This document shows positions 30,911-44,300 of a DNA stretch of 64,000 nucleotides, in pieces. The translations under genes and the position numbers were made by a program. Source of the DNA: Lucifuga dentata (taxonomy: Eukaryota; Chordata; Actinopteri; Ophidiiformes; Bythitidae); assembly GCA_014773175.1 (NCBI GenBank), contig VXCM01000339.1:669339-733338 (forward strand), given 5' to 3'. The notes beneath the pieces are model-generated. The model ran no database searches. It was not told the DNA's origin and saw nothing but the letters and a program-made list of their open reading frames with translations. How positions within the stretch are numbered: position 1 is the first letter of the stretch; each line of letters opens with the position of its first letter.

Positions 30911-33900
30911 TTTCCTCACACTCCCTCTGTATTTCAGTCGTTTTCAATGTTTTCTGTTTCCACTCTCTTTTGCATTACCAGTGGAATTAATCATGCATAT
31001 TCATGTCTGGCTTCACTTCATTATGTCATAATGAAGGTTAGCCTCAGGTGCAGTGAAGGAAATGGGTTAGCTCGAGAGTACCCTGCCCTTATACACCATT
31101 ATCTGAACCTCTGTTCTACACAATGAGCTGTGGGAAAGAATATTCAGGAAAAAAAAATTTGCGTTTCAACACCGCCTTTCTTTCCTTGGTGTCAAAATCG
31201 AAGTTTTATAAAAGATAAAATTTTAGAATATTAGGATGTCATATTCCTCTATCTCAACCTTTGTCATTCAGTTTTAAGCCAATACAAGGTGTATTTCTTC
31301 ATCTCGCGCCTTTTCTGTCCTAGTAATGAGCCATTTTGTGGCTCTTAACATCTGCCAAACTTGGAACATTCTGAATGCGAGACTCATCTCCCATGCATGA
31401 GGAGTCAGGCATCCTTTGATTTGCCCTCTTTTCTTTGCCTCTCTTTCGAAATGCTCAGCACCGTACTTTGTAGAGTGATATACTGAAAAACTTTCTTACC
31501 CCACTTTTGGCAGTGACTCTGCATGATGGGAGGTAATTTGGTGCTTATTTTAAAAGGGGATTTTCTTTTGATATTCTGCATCCCTCCCTCTGTCAGACTG
31601 CAGAAGGAGCAGAAGCGCCATCGGGGAGGGGGAAGGGGCTAATTTAAAACACAAGTTTCTGCGGGCACAATGAGGTTTATCCAAAGGAAAACACTGTTTT
31701 AAATTTCACTGCCCTTCTATTTGGTTGGATCATCTGTATTAGAAAATGCTGCATCTGCTATTAATTTAAAACTTAACATGAACTTTGCCCTTGTCAAAAA
31801 CCTGAGTAAGCAACCTTACCACAGAGTTCTGTCACATATGCTTCTTTGTATATCACTGCACAACCTTTTAAATAACTTAAGGCTAGCGTAGAGCAGCAGG
31901 TACTGAGGAAATTAAATAAATGCTAATGCAGGTGTAAAATTCACAAGAAGTAGTCTAGCAGGGTAATTACCTGTGAAAAATATTCCTGTCTTAAATTACT
32001 ATGCCATCCTTCCAATACAGCTAAATGTTTTGGTCTCATTCACAGATTATCGAGTGCGCTGCAGCAGCCTATAAAAAAACACATTCAATTTAGTAACAGT
32101 TTAAATTCTTATACCGGCTGGCTTCTAAACAACAGTTCAGGATCAAGGATAAGCCATCAGTGACACTTTCACACATTTTATTTTCAACATTTGAAACTTT
32201 TTAACACTGCAGGCGCCTTCCGTTAACATGGAGAAAACAAATACTATGTTTGTTGATTATCCTTTCACCCCAGCAATTAGCACGGTCATTGACATAATCC
32301 AGGGAATGCTTCATAGGTAATTGAGGCCGAACGCTTTCTCCTGAGAGGAGGAAGAAGCTATGGATCCTCGCAGTGTTAGCCGCCGGCGTGTGCATCTCAT
32401 TATTCCACAGTGTCCAGCTCTCACTCAGGGCTTGTTTCGCCTCGCCTTGGATCTCTGTTGCTTTCCCTTGGGGATGAACGCATGGGTTCAGAACATCTTC
32501 TCAGCCTGGCCGAGGTTACGGCCTTTACCAATCCTATTTAAACCTCAAATCTGCCCACAAGATCTTTCTGCCAAGTCTGTACCGTAACTGCCTGTGTCAG
32601 ATGCTAAATGGTACTTGAATGGAGATCATTTAGCATTAGGATATTCCACTTTTTTTCCCCAAGCAGTCAGCTTCTTCTCACTCCCTGTAATAGATGACAG
32701 GCATCCTTTTGATTCTTAATGTAGTCAGTCTTTACCTTTTCATGCTTGCTTTCTTTGTCATCTCCCATCTCTCTTCCTTCTCCTGCTGAACTGATGTGAA
32801 CTGAAACATACTTCCTGATGTGAAGTATGTTTTTTGCATGCTGTTAAATTACTGTTTTAGCCTTCTTTTTAGCTCTGCCAAAGTCACCTGATGTTGACAT
32901 TATTTATTCAATTGGCTTGCTAATTGAAATGCTATCAGAAAAAATACACAAAGAATTATGTATGCATGTATATGTTTGCTTCTGTGATAAATTTTGGCGC
33001 ATGACCATGACCAACTACCGTAAAGGTAAATTCTGAATCATTATGATACTACGAGAAAAAATTATATGCTCACTGTTGAGTCACCTCCCTTAATTTATTT
33101 TTAGATTTTGCAGTAAGAATAGAAAAGTGCATGAATCATGTTTTCTTAAAAAACATACAGCACAGCTGAACTTCCACTTTTTCATTTTGGTCTATTTTTA
33201 CATTCGTGATGTTGGCCTGATCTACCGGATGTATTTTCAGACAGAGGTGTGAGGTAAGAACTTGTGTATTCAGCTTCTTATCTCACCACCGTCACACTCC
33301 ACAGCCGCACATCTCTCACAACAACTGTACTCTTGGCTGCCTGTACTCTTGGCTGCCTCCAGCCCTGCGTCTTTCCAGATCCCAGCCATTTCGATCTGAA
33401 AGGAAAATGCAAGGCACCCATTGACATGCACACACTAATCACACTAGTATACTTGCTCGTTAACCATGCTCTCTCAAGTCAGCTAATAGGCATATCCTAA
33501 TGAGCTGTAATTGTAGATGGCTAATTTACATGGCCTGAGCCATTGTCTTTCTCAATGGGACTTGCAAGACTCATTGCTAAAAGCTGATGTGTTTAAGAGC
33601 ATTGTTCCTCCTTGGTACTATGACGCCAGATTGTCTTTGCTTTGTTTGAACTATATGACTGTTGACATCAGTGTGCCTAAAGGGCATATTCACAGGTTTT
33701 TTTTTCTTCCATCCACTCATTTTATTTTAGTGACACCAGCCATTTTAAAAGAGGCAACTTCAAAGCACGATTAAAACCAAGCAGAGCAACTCTGATCAAA
33801 AGTTAAACCACTCTTAGCGTGACTCTTTTCACAATGCAAAGCAAGGTTCTTCCATTTGAAGAGAAAAAGGAAACAAGTTGTGCACTCTGTTGCTGTTAAA

Positions 33901-34444
33901 ATATGCAGACAGCATGTTTTTTTGTAGAGCATCGGAGGAAAAGTGATGGATATTCCTGTAGCTGCAGAGAGGTCCTCTGAGGAATCATCCTCAGAGTGCG
34001 GCACACTTTATTTGTACCAGAAGAGGATATTGTACATTTCCTCTTAATTTGATTGCTGACACTTTATTTTTCCATTTTCCATACCTTTATTTATCAGTTT
34101 TTATCAGGGGCATACAAGAAATGATTTCCCAAAGAGAGAGAGCTCAGACGGGCACAGGCAGGTTTATTGCATTGGCGGTGGGCCATCTCGTTTCTGCTCA
34201 AAAAGTAATGAAATCTCTCAAATGACCCAAGCAATTCCAATTTGTGCAACAATTTCATATGCCACAGAAAGTGCTTCTTTGTTTTATAGCAGGTACAGCA
34301 TGTTTGGACTTGGGTATTCAAGTTGTAGTCTCTGTAGAAGAAATATTAAATAGGCCTTTTTCACTTGTTATCCATACTCAGTGTTGTGAAATGGTTTATT
34401 TATCCTTATGTAATAAGTTTCCCTCTTTCTTTTCTTGATTTCAG
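28650..34444. other. Upstream intron or intergenic stretch before dipk2a
   Basis: No coding exon recognised. It has a CT microsatellite (30877-30905) and a purine-rich GGGGAGGGGGAAGGGG patch near 31624. If 28.1-28.65 kb is the first exon, this is dipk2a's 5' intron of about 5.8 kb. Confidence 0.5.
30877..30905. repeat. CT microsatellite
   Basis: Uninterrupted CT run within a pyrimidine-rich stretch between the two genes. Confidence 0.95.
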
Positions 34445-34666
34445 GCCTGCTGGATCGAGGTTGCACGCAAACCCTAAGAAGGGAAAACATGACTCACTGG
34501 CCTCTGCCAGAAACTGGCACAGGGCAACTGCCATCCTCGCCCATGTCTGGCGCTGTAGGAGCTACCCAGTGTACCATGACGGAGAGGCATTGAGGTTAAC
34601 TCCCTGACGATCATCTCAATACCCCTCCTTCCCCAATCCCTGAAGATCCTCTGCCCCTGTCCCATC
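34445..34666 (+). other. dipk2a: dipk2a 5' untranslated segment of the first coding exon
   Basis: A pyrimidine-rich tract ending ttgatttcag at 34444 is a strong splice acceptor, so the exon probably starts at 34445. The 222 bases before the ATG are more GC-rich than the flank on the left. Confidence 0.55.
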
Positions 34667-35320
34667 ATGCTGCGCTTTCTGCCTCTCAAACTTGGCCGCC
34701 TGTATCGCTGTCTGAAGTTCTTACTGGTGGTGGGCTTGTTTGTCATCTTATTGATGAACACCCACAGCCTGTTTGCCTCCTTTCAGAAGAATGAGCTCAC
34801 TGACAGACGCTTCATCAACCTCAACAAGTGCCCTGCCTGCTTTGGCACCAGCTGGTGCCGCAAGTTCATGAATGGCCAGGTGTCCTTTGAGAGCTGGGGT
34901 CGTCTGCGATTCCTTGATGTCTTTAATGTCAAGAATGTTTACTTTGCTCAGTATGGTGAGCCCAGAGAGGGCACCCGTCGTGTGGTGCTCAAACGGCTGG
35001 GCTCCAACCAGGAACTGGCTGACATAGACCAGAAAATCTGCAAAAGGGCCACAGGCAGGCCACGCTGTGACCTCATCCAGGCAATGTACAAGACAGAATT
35101 TGCCAGGATCAATGGGGATGTCCGTTTGCTCACACCAGAGGTGGTGGAGGGCTGGTCAGACCTGGTGCACTGCCCTTCTCAGAGGCTTCTGGACCGTGTG
35201 GTCCGCAGATATGCAGAGACCAAAGATTCAGGCAGCTTCCTGCTCAAGAATCTCAAGGACACAGAGAGAATGCAGCTGCTTATGACCTTGGCATTCAATC
35301 CAGAACCACTCGTACTACAG
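34667..35320 (+). CDS. dipk2a: dipk2a coding exon 1
   Basis: 218 codons, ending in phase 0 at CTACAG|gtacca. The start is the ATG of MLRFLPLKLGRLYRCLKFLL, which corresponds to the human start. It contains the hydrophobic anchor, the Cys cluster and RRVVLKRLGS, likely equivalent to the kinase beta-3 Lys region. It ends ERMQLLMTLAFNPEPLVLQ, as in human. Confidence 0.95.
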
Positions 35321-38300
35321 GTACCATTTCTCTTTAATGCCCACTTACTGTTGTGTATTTTAAGGATGTTCACAGTTTATAGCAACATGTGTATGGTTCA
35401 AGAAAATGCTACATTTTTAATTGTCTGTTAGCTGATCTATGGCATTAGGTAGTTAAGACCAGGTGATCAGCCACGGTTCCTGGATTGCCTATGGTACAAA
35501 AAGTGCCTTAAAGAGGATAAGAGTGTCAGCACAATGCAGACTGGGGTGTTGGCCTGCCAAGCCCCTAGTAAATTACAGGGTGGGAATCCTCCTTTCCCTT
35601 CCTCTTCCACAGATCTGAAGCCATTAAACCCTCCCTAAAGTCTGAGTTACATTAAGATTACACCTTCACCATCTAGAGCCTGAATAATTCTCAGTTTTGT
35701 GTGGAGAAAGGTTTTGGAGCAGTGGCCTCCCTAAAGATGAGCAATTTGGCTAGTGGCAGAATTGCATATTTAATCCTGTATGTAGAGCAGATTTGAATTA
35801 TTCAACCATGCATTTGCAAATGGTCCAAGTGTTTTTTTAATTTTAATATATGTCCCTTTTCATTGGATTTTCATCATTTGGAAATTGCACATGGGGTAAT
35901 CCCTTACAGTGATGCAAAGTGTTACAAGCAGCAATATTGTTATTCCTTAATCGTGTTTTTTTAGTTCTGAACTCTAGTGCTATGATTTTCAGCATGACTA
36001 AATAAGATCTGGAGATAAATTTGATGTTGAAGATGAAAATCATTTCTATGATCTAAATGAACAAATGTTACATGCCATGAAAATCAAAAAGGTTGTCTAT
36101 TAAGTTTAATGGTATTGCTTCGACACAAGGTTAGAAGTATATTACGACCCATTTCTATTCAGTCATCCTCCTTGTCAAAGCAGCGGTATTTTATGTCATA
36201 TAAGCACTATCCACATCCTTTTCCCTCGCTGATTTACAAGCAGCCAATCAATTGCAATTTCAATCTGGCATTGACTGTGTCTTGTGAGAGGACAGAACAA
36301 CAATGGTCATGGCCTGTGTAGACATTCAATAACTTATGCTGACCTCCAATGCCCCACACACTGCGATGGACACCTCCAGGCATTTCGTAGGACAAAAGGC
36401 AAGATCAGCCTTTTAGTCCGGCTGATCTATAAAATCTGATTAGCCTCGTATGGTCGCCTGCCCTCCCCCTTCCTCTCTTTCTCTTCTCTTTATCCTTCCG
36501 TCTTTCTTCTGTCTGTGTCATCTCTTCCTATTTTGCCTCCGTCCTCTTGCGCTCCATAAACTCTGGCCAGATAATTCCATCAGTGTTTTAATGCCATTAT
36601 GCTCCAGTTCAGAGGCTTGGGTGAATCAGCCTCTTTACTTGTCTCTCACACAACTGCAGACATCAAACAGTAACACATCATGCACACACATTGTACACAG
36701 AACTCTTCACTCCCCGCTCTGCATAGCCAGTGCGTGTTTACAGGGACTCATGAATTGTTGATCTCATTCTGAACTTGTGACCTGTGGCCATAAGCAAGAA
36801 CTACCAGGATCTGTGTACCTGCCAGAGCAGGAGTAACAGATGGTGGGCATGGACTGTGGGGATGGATAATGTACAGAAAAATGTGCCAGATGTCTCAGAG
36901 ATGCACAAATCTTGAATGCTCTGACTGTTCATCAGCATCACTGAACTCAAAAGAAGAAGAGAAAATTTGCAGAGAGACCAAGAGACCCTATACACAAGGT
37001 TGAGCAGCAGTAGACCATAAAGAACTAATGGTGTCTGCAGAGATTGAGCAGAAGATGTGCTGTACTACTACACCGTAGTCTCCTTTTTGCCAGAGGTTAG
37101 CGCTCACATACAGGGACAGTTTTTAACATAAAATAAAAGAATATGAACTATGTTTTATGACCAGTTTTTTTTTTTTTTTTTTTNTTTTTTTTTTTTTTTT
37201 TGTTTTGTTTTTTTTTAATGAAACCTCATCCTCATCCCGACTCTATCACACAGCTCCTGTCAGGCCTAGACCGATGCTCTATTTTGCCTGGCTATAGTTA
37301 AACAACTCTTAAGAAATAGGCCAGAATCACTTGCTGTATAAGTTAACTGCTACAGTATATTTAGATTAAATCATTTCCTACTGTCACTGGTTGCAAGAGC
37401 TGTGGTTTTGGGGCTTTCTCTGTCTCTTCCTCTAGCTTTATTCAGTTGAATAATGTGAAAAGCATCGCTGTTGTCTGCTCAGTGAGCTGCGCTCTCTCTC
37501 AGAATGGCTTCTGTTTCCAGTCTTTTGAAGCCACAGGCACTAAATCGGCCCTGTTTCACTATGAGAAACCAGACCTCTTTGTCAGTGGGAAACAATCTGC
37601 TGTGTTGTTTCGGATTTGGCCAACAATGCCTTTTTTGTGTGCTCGGTGCACATGTACACACACACACACACACAAACACCAACCCCACCCCCCAGTCTTC
37701 TGTACGTGGAAGCAAATTTGGCTTTGGGGAATAAATATTTTTGGAAAACAAAATGACGACAGCCAAACAAGAAAATCCTTGTGCGATGAGATGGACCTTA
37801 TGCAGCTGCATCTGTTTTCTCTCTTGTGTTCTCTAAGGAACACTTTATTTCCTATGATTTCACTGAAAAATCAATCTATAAAAATTATTTGGGTATTTTT
37901 TTATCTTCCTAACTTTTTCAAGCTGAACCTTATTCACTGTCCTTGTGTTCTCTATCTCGATGACTCACTGATTCATTAGGAGATGGTTGTGTTTGATAGA
38001 GTACATCTGGCCTAACCTTAAATTTGTGCGATTTACTCAGCTCTCACTTCCAAATCATTAAGCTTGGGTGAGTTATCTGGGAGCATGTGACTGTGCTAGC
38101 ACCTCTTTTTTTGGTCCTCAGCCCTGTCTTGCTCAGTGAAGCTGAGAATGGGATGTGACAGGCCTGGGGGTTAACTCAGTCAGCGGTACTCTCATCTCCT
38201 CCAGACTCAGTTCTGTCCTCTCACAGATACCCCCTTACGTCTTTCTATTACTCTCTCCCCACCTTCCATGGATCCGCCACCATGTTCAACACCACAGACT

Positions 38301-41300
38301 CATGTGACACCAAAGCATTTTCATCAGAAGACAGGATAAAGATGTATGATGCTGATACTTAATGGAAGAAGAGATGGAACAGGGAGATTTGAGAGATGGC
38401 TTTTCTTGTATTCCTGCCAAGATTTTTGACAGCAGCATTTTAACACAAATGTGAAAGTAAACATTGATAGTGCTTTGAGCAAAAACACTAGCAGCTTGTT
38501 TGAATTTTTTAAAATGTGGTATGCATTTCTGCAATGCTGTTGATTTAACGGAGCTCCACATAATCTGTTATAATCACAGACCCTTCGTGCTATCCTGACT
38601 TAAGTGAGATCTTTTGTCTCCAAGGCCGACTCAGTGACTGAGGTCCACTAGTAAATAGTATTTAAGCTGCTAGTCTGTGATTAGTACCTTTTGTTTTTGC
38701 GTCTGGGGGATTGTGGTGCTCTCAGGATATAAGAGAGGAGGTTGTGTGCACCGCTTAACCCTGCTTTAAGTGCTCCCAAACCCCCTTTCATTATTCTTAT
38801 AGGCCTTTGTGTATAGACTGAATCCTTTTAGGATAAAACAGGGAGTTATCTGGGCCTGACTCCTCTCTTTTGGCTGCCCTCCCTGGATGGAGGCCCTGGT
38901 GCAAAGGGGAGAAGAGAAGTAGGAGAGCGGAGAAGGGTTGTGTGTGAGTTTGTGTTGTACACGCCAGAGCTTTGTGGTGTTTTCCTCCATTTGAATGAGC
39001 TAGACTGCTTGTGTTACCATAATCCTTTCTCTCTTTCTCCCTCTCACCAAACACACACACACATGACAGCTGTGTTTGGTTAGGTAAATGCCTGTGGCTG
39101 AATACCTCCCACCACCACCACCACCCAACCGACCTCATCCCACCCACTGGCTCCTTTTTTGTTTGCTCCATCCCCCCGGCGTGCCACTGTTACAGCCAGG
39201 ACCCTAACTACCTTATGCCCAGCTCCTGAAAACCCAGTTCTGCAACACTAAGACTAACCCCATTCATAACTCTCTCTGGGCCTTTTAAGATCACAACAAC
39301 CAATATGGATTGGTAACAAGTGCCTCTTTACTATGCCATTGTCCTCTGGAGAGCCAAGGGCCTAATGTTGAAGCAAGAATATAGCTCTTAGCACAATGGC
39401 TTCTCCGCAGTAATATAATTGTCTACAGCATTAAAGTGTCCAGCAGCTGTTTCCTGTCAGAGAAAATATGGGAGGTCAAGGGTGTACTCCAGCACATTCA
39501 AGTCTCGCTTGAACCGAGGACTTGCATTCAAACCTCTGTAATTTTCAAAACCTCTTTATCCAGTTGTTAGATAGCTACCAAGACAGCATCTTAGCCTGTT
39601 GCTTGCCCTGTTTTAGAGAAAACTCAGAGCAGGGTCAGCAATTGGAGTCTTCCTATTCACCATGCCACCCCACTGCCCCTGGGATATTTGGCGCCTGTTC
39701 TGAAATACACAACCCTTGATGTAGACCTCAAACCCACAGCCCTCAGGTCTGAGGCCAAGTTTCAGTTGGGTTGCTCTCCAGCCATGTGGGCGGCAATACC
39801 ACCTAGACTGAGTCAACACCGCTGCCCATGACTTAATACATTCCTGGTCTTCCAGCGGAGGGGATTTATGAGCTGGCTTGGTGCACCATGGCTAAGGTTC
39901 AGGTCAGCGAGGATTTCAGCTATCAGCTATTGGTGGAGTGTATACTAGCAACCCCTAGGTGCAATGTCCCGTACTCTCATTTCTCTTCCTGCTCTCATTC
40001 TCTCTCAGTAGAGCATAGGCCTGCAGAACTCATGACCTAGCTAACCCATTTCTATCACTGCTCGGCAGAGCCCACTGAATCATGCGCACACTCTTCTGTG
40101 CTGCACAAGCCTACATGATCTTATTCAATTTCTTTACCTGCCCCTTGCTTGTGATTTCTCATCTGAGCTCACTGTTTTTTGACCTCTTGCTTGTGCGTCT
40201 GGCTTTCCGTGCTCTCCCTGCACATAGAAACACATACACAGCAGTTCTGTCTAGTTTCACTTTTCTTCATTGAGCCATTTGTCTTTTTCCCAAGCCTGCT
40301 GCCAGCTGTACACACTGACTTTGCACTCTTTGAACTGTGTGTCTGGTAAAGAAAGAGGCCGGACCTATTCTAAATTCAGATACATACACTTCATTATCTC
40401 CGCCTCTCACTACTCTTCACTCTCCTTTATAGACACTCTCATGCTCTCTCGCCTCAACTCAGTTCTCTGACTCGGCATTTCCTGGCTTCCATGCCTGGAA
40501 CAGACAGCACTGCTACCCTGAATTGTGGGTTTTGGGGTGGAACAAAAAGCGAGAGAAAAGCAGTGGTGTTAGAAGGAGAAGAGGAGAAGCAAGAGTCAAG
40601 AGAAAAAGAGCAGAAAAGGCTAGTACAGGATGCCAGGATGATGAGTTTAGAGCCGGCTCCTCTGTGCAGCCTGAGCTCTCACTGCAGACTCACTGACTGG
40701 GTTTTTAAACTTAAATGGCCAACAAAATGGCACATGGGGCTCACCTCACATCCTCCAGACCCACAAGGTCAACAGAACAGCTGCCCAGGGAAGGGATGTA
40801 CTTTTCTCAGCCCAGCTTGCCTGTTTTGGTCTTGCAGAGCTGATGTGACTCTTTAATGTTAACTCTCTTTGATAAACAGGCTGCGAAATATTCGTTTTGC
40901 AGCATAAAGGTTGAAACGTTTTTTGCTGTTGTTGTGTCTGTCTCAGCGTCTGTCCGCCGCGCTTCCTCAACTCCATCATTTGATCCCCCGACTCTTGACA
41001 AGTCCTGTCCCGACTTGTAGCTGTGAAGTGGAGGTGTTCAGATGAGGGCAGAAAATGTTGAGAATTTACACCACACCCTGATCAGGGCTTTTAACAAGCG
41101 ACACACATGAAACACATGTGGCAAACTACTCTTTCCCATGTTCTGTAATGAGTGAGAATGGTTGTGGTTACAGGATAAAGGCAAATGGTTCCTTTAAATT
41201 TTGCTGCTGTAAACACAGCTCTGTGCATGTGTTTTTGTGACACTATACTGTATTTGTGTGAGTGTGTGAATGTGTGATGAACCACTGTTCTTTGCAGGCC

Positions 41301-44300
41301 AGCCAAGCTGATATCTTGGGAGCCGCTCATGTTTACTCAGCCTCTGAATAGAGGTTGTTATCAGCACTGGTCACGTTGCGTGTACTCATTCACATGCACT
41401 CAGATACAGTTGTACATAGACACACATGCACACACACAAAGAGCCTCTTTTGAATTTAAACACAGACACACACACGCATACCCTCCCCTGAGTGGCCCAG
41501 TAGAAGGGCATGCCTTTGTTAGCAGATGTCAGGACGCAGGTGTGTGTTCCTGTGCCACTTGCTCCATTCGTTTCATCCTCTTCTCCAGAGGCTGTCCATT
41601 TGTCTGTGGCCCTGTTTCATTTCAGCCCACTCCAGTCCCCCCCCCCTCCAAGAGGAAGCCAGTGTGTTTGTAGTATTGCAGGGAGGCGGAAGGCACAAAC
41701 ACCCCCAGTCCAAGCTATGCTGATTCACCAGTACAGCCTTAAAGAATACATTAGTTAGACATCGGTCAAAAGTTCAGTGTAAGACCTTTTTAAGAAGAAT
41801 ATTTTGTGATTTGTTCTGTTTTCCGTTCACTGTCAGCTGAGGCAGAATCATTTGTTCTGTGCAAGAAATCCATACACGCAGAAATGCATACAGCAAAATC
41901 AGAAGTGTGTTTGGTACTAGGGTCTATATCTTAGAGGTTTTACTAAACAGAAGAAAAAGTTTTTAGTAGTTGACAGGAACAAGGAGTGATAAGATCTTTA
42001 AAGCGGTTAAACTTACTGAAATGTGTCATAGTCAGTTTTGCATCTTCAGCATTTTTCAACAGCATAACATCATTGGAAAATGACTGGTAAAATTCACTAA
42101 GTGTGAAGTCCCCACACATGTACACACACTTCTTAAGTCCTCTCAGAGATAAAGTGCAATGGATGTAATATTAGCCTCGGCTTTCCAATTTATCCCCCCT
42201 CCCGACCTTCAACGCCTCATTGCGAACGTTAATGACTTCTGCAGAGTAACCATTTAAAGAGCGCTAAGGGAGAATGATTGGTGGGACACGCGGAGTATTT
42301 ATCAACCTCTGCAATGGGCAAGCATGAGTCGAAACCTCAGGTGCCCACTTCCACGTACGTGCCTGCACCTTTCAATAGTTCTCACTTTAAGACTTGTTGG
42401 TGATAAAACTTAAATATAGGAGAAGTCATAAAAACGGCACCTAGCTATGAGTTGTCAAGACCCGATGTAATTGAAGCGGTGCGATTAGTCTGTCAGCGGG
42501 CTGAATGAGCGTCGTCTGTGTTAAGAAACATGGACATGGGCCGGACAGACATGAAGGCGTTCTCATAACAGCCGTTGACAGTGTCTGAATGTAGCCATAG
42601 GGCATTCATCCATCTCCTCCCTCCCATCAGCCATCCCCCCATCTGCTGTCGCTCTACTTTTGCACCCATTCAGCCTGCAACCTGACAACAAAGAGAGAGA
42701 TGTGTTTAGCAGGCAGGTCTTTGCTGGTTTATTCCTCCTGTCCAGTGGAGCGGAGAAGTGAAAGACGTTCTGTTTGTCTCGTCTGTTTGCTGTCTCCATT
42801 GTATTCTCTCTCTTCCTTCCACACGGCTATCCATCTACACTGCGGGGGGAGAGTAGGAGGATGGTGTTTTACAAAGCGGGTTTATCCGTAACATTGGACA
42901 GGCTAACTTTTGTCAACAAGACCAAGAGCCGCTTAGCTTTGCAGTAACATAAAGTGATCTGAGGTTTGAATCTGGGTCAGAGGGAAGTGGGCCCAGTGCG
43001 GATGTACCCCCAACTGATTCAGCTCCAACTTAATCTTTCAATACCAACTTGAGAAATTAGAAATTTAGCCTGGTAAGTCTTTAATCCTAAAATCTTTAAT
43101 GTAGGAATCCTCAATGGCTAGCCACATATTAGTAGTCTGATATTATCTACTTTCCACCCAGTCCCACTATTTAGGAGTGCAGTCAGCTCACCCTCATCCT
43201 GTGTTTCATTGTATCTGTAATTTTCACTTTCTTTCACATTTTCCATGCTATCGAGGCTGTTATATCAGAAATCGTGGCGGGAGACTATTAAGCCAACACT
43301 CTGTAGAGAAGTTGTGGTGAGTCATTCCAACAGACACAGACAGACAGTCTGCTGGAAGCCAATAGGGCTTCCTGGACAGACTTTTGTCTGGTTTACAATT
43401 GATTAGGTCACCTCAGGGAAATTGGCACCACAAGGCTGCTTTTTATGTAACTTATCATTGTCCTCCGCTCTTGGTGGTGAAACTGATGGGAAAAAGATAT
43501 GCCTAAGGTATAGATTTTCACCACTAAATCAGACTATTAGAGACTCTAAAAGTCTCTCTCTCTTTCTGTCCTTCTGAGTGCAATTCCAAAGTGGTTAGTT
43601 ACAATCATTTTATTAGACATTTCCAAACATGTTTTTAAAGGACGATGCCATTGATTTTGCATGTTTCAGCCCAACAAATGCACACGTTACAGCCATTTTC
43701 CAAAATGAAGTACTGGAGCACCAGACTGCCATTGGTTTCATTTCATTCCAGTATGCTTTAAAAATCAACTTGTAGATACTTGAAATGTGCTCAAGAGAGA
43801 TAATCCATCCCAGCGAGCAAGACGTCTATTCAATTTTTTTGTCAAAGTAACAAGTTTAGTGTTTCAACACAGACGAAAATGCATGTCTCCGCCAGGGAAT
43901 ATAGTCCCAGGAGATGACTGCTTTTACTGAGAAATTAAAACAACCATGCCTTCTGCAATCACGCATAAGTGTTAGCGGGTGAAACACTGAATTTTAAGGT
44001 GGGTTTATCATCCAAACATTTCAGCTAACATATCCTTTTATGTTTTGGAAAATGGTTGGCAATATTGTAACCTGTATGCAGTAGTATTTAGTGGGTTCAA
44101 ACATGCACAACTACCGTATAGTCCTTTAAGAAATTTTCATGATTATTTGTCCAGCGAGGAGACCTTTGCAAGGCACCCTTAGCCTTCACTGAGAATTGCA
44201 TTTGGCTTGCTGCATTGTGTTCTATAGAAAAGGTGGACACCATATACGTTGACCTTCAATAGATTTGGCAAATTATAGCTAGTCAAGGAATAAAGCTGCT

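Noticed and set aside
37446..37979. Plus-strand open frame of 177 codons
   Set aside because: It translates through a CA microsatellite and shows no protein-like pattern; opposite-strand frames are equally open.
42950..42985. GGTTTGAATCTGG resembling a tRNA B box
   Set aside because: No A box or cloverleaf could be drawn around it.
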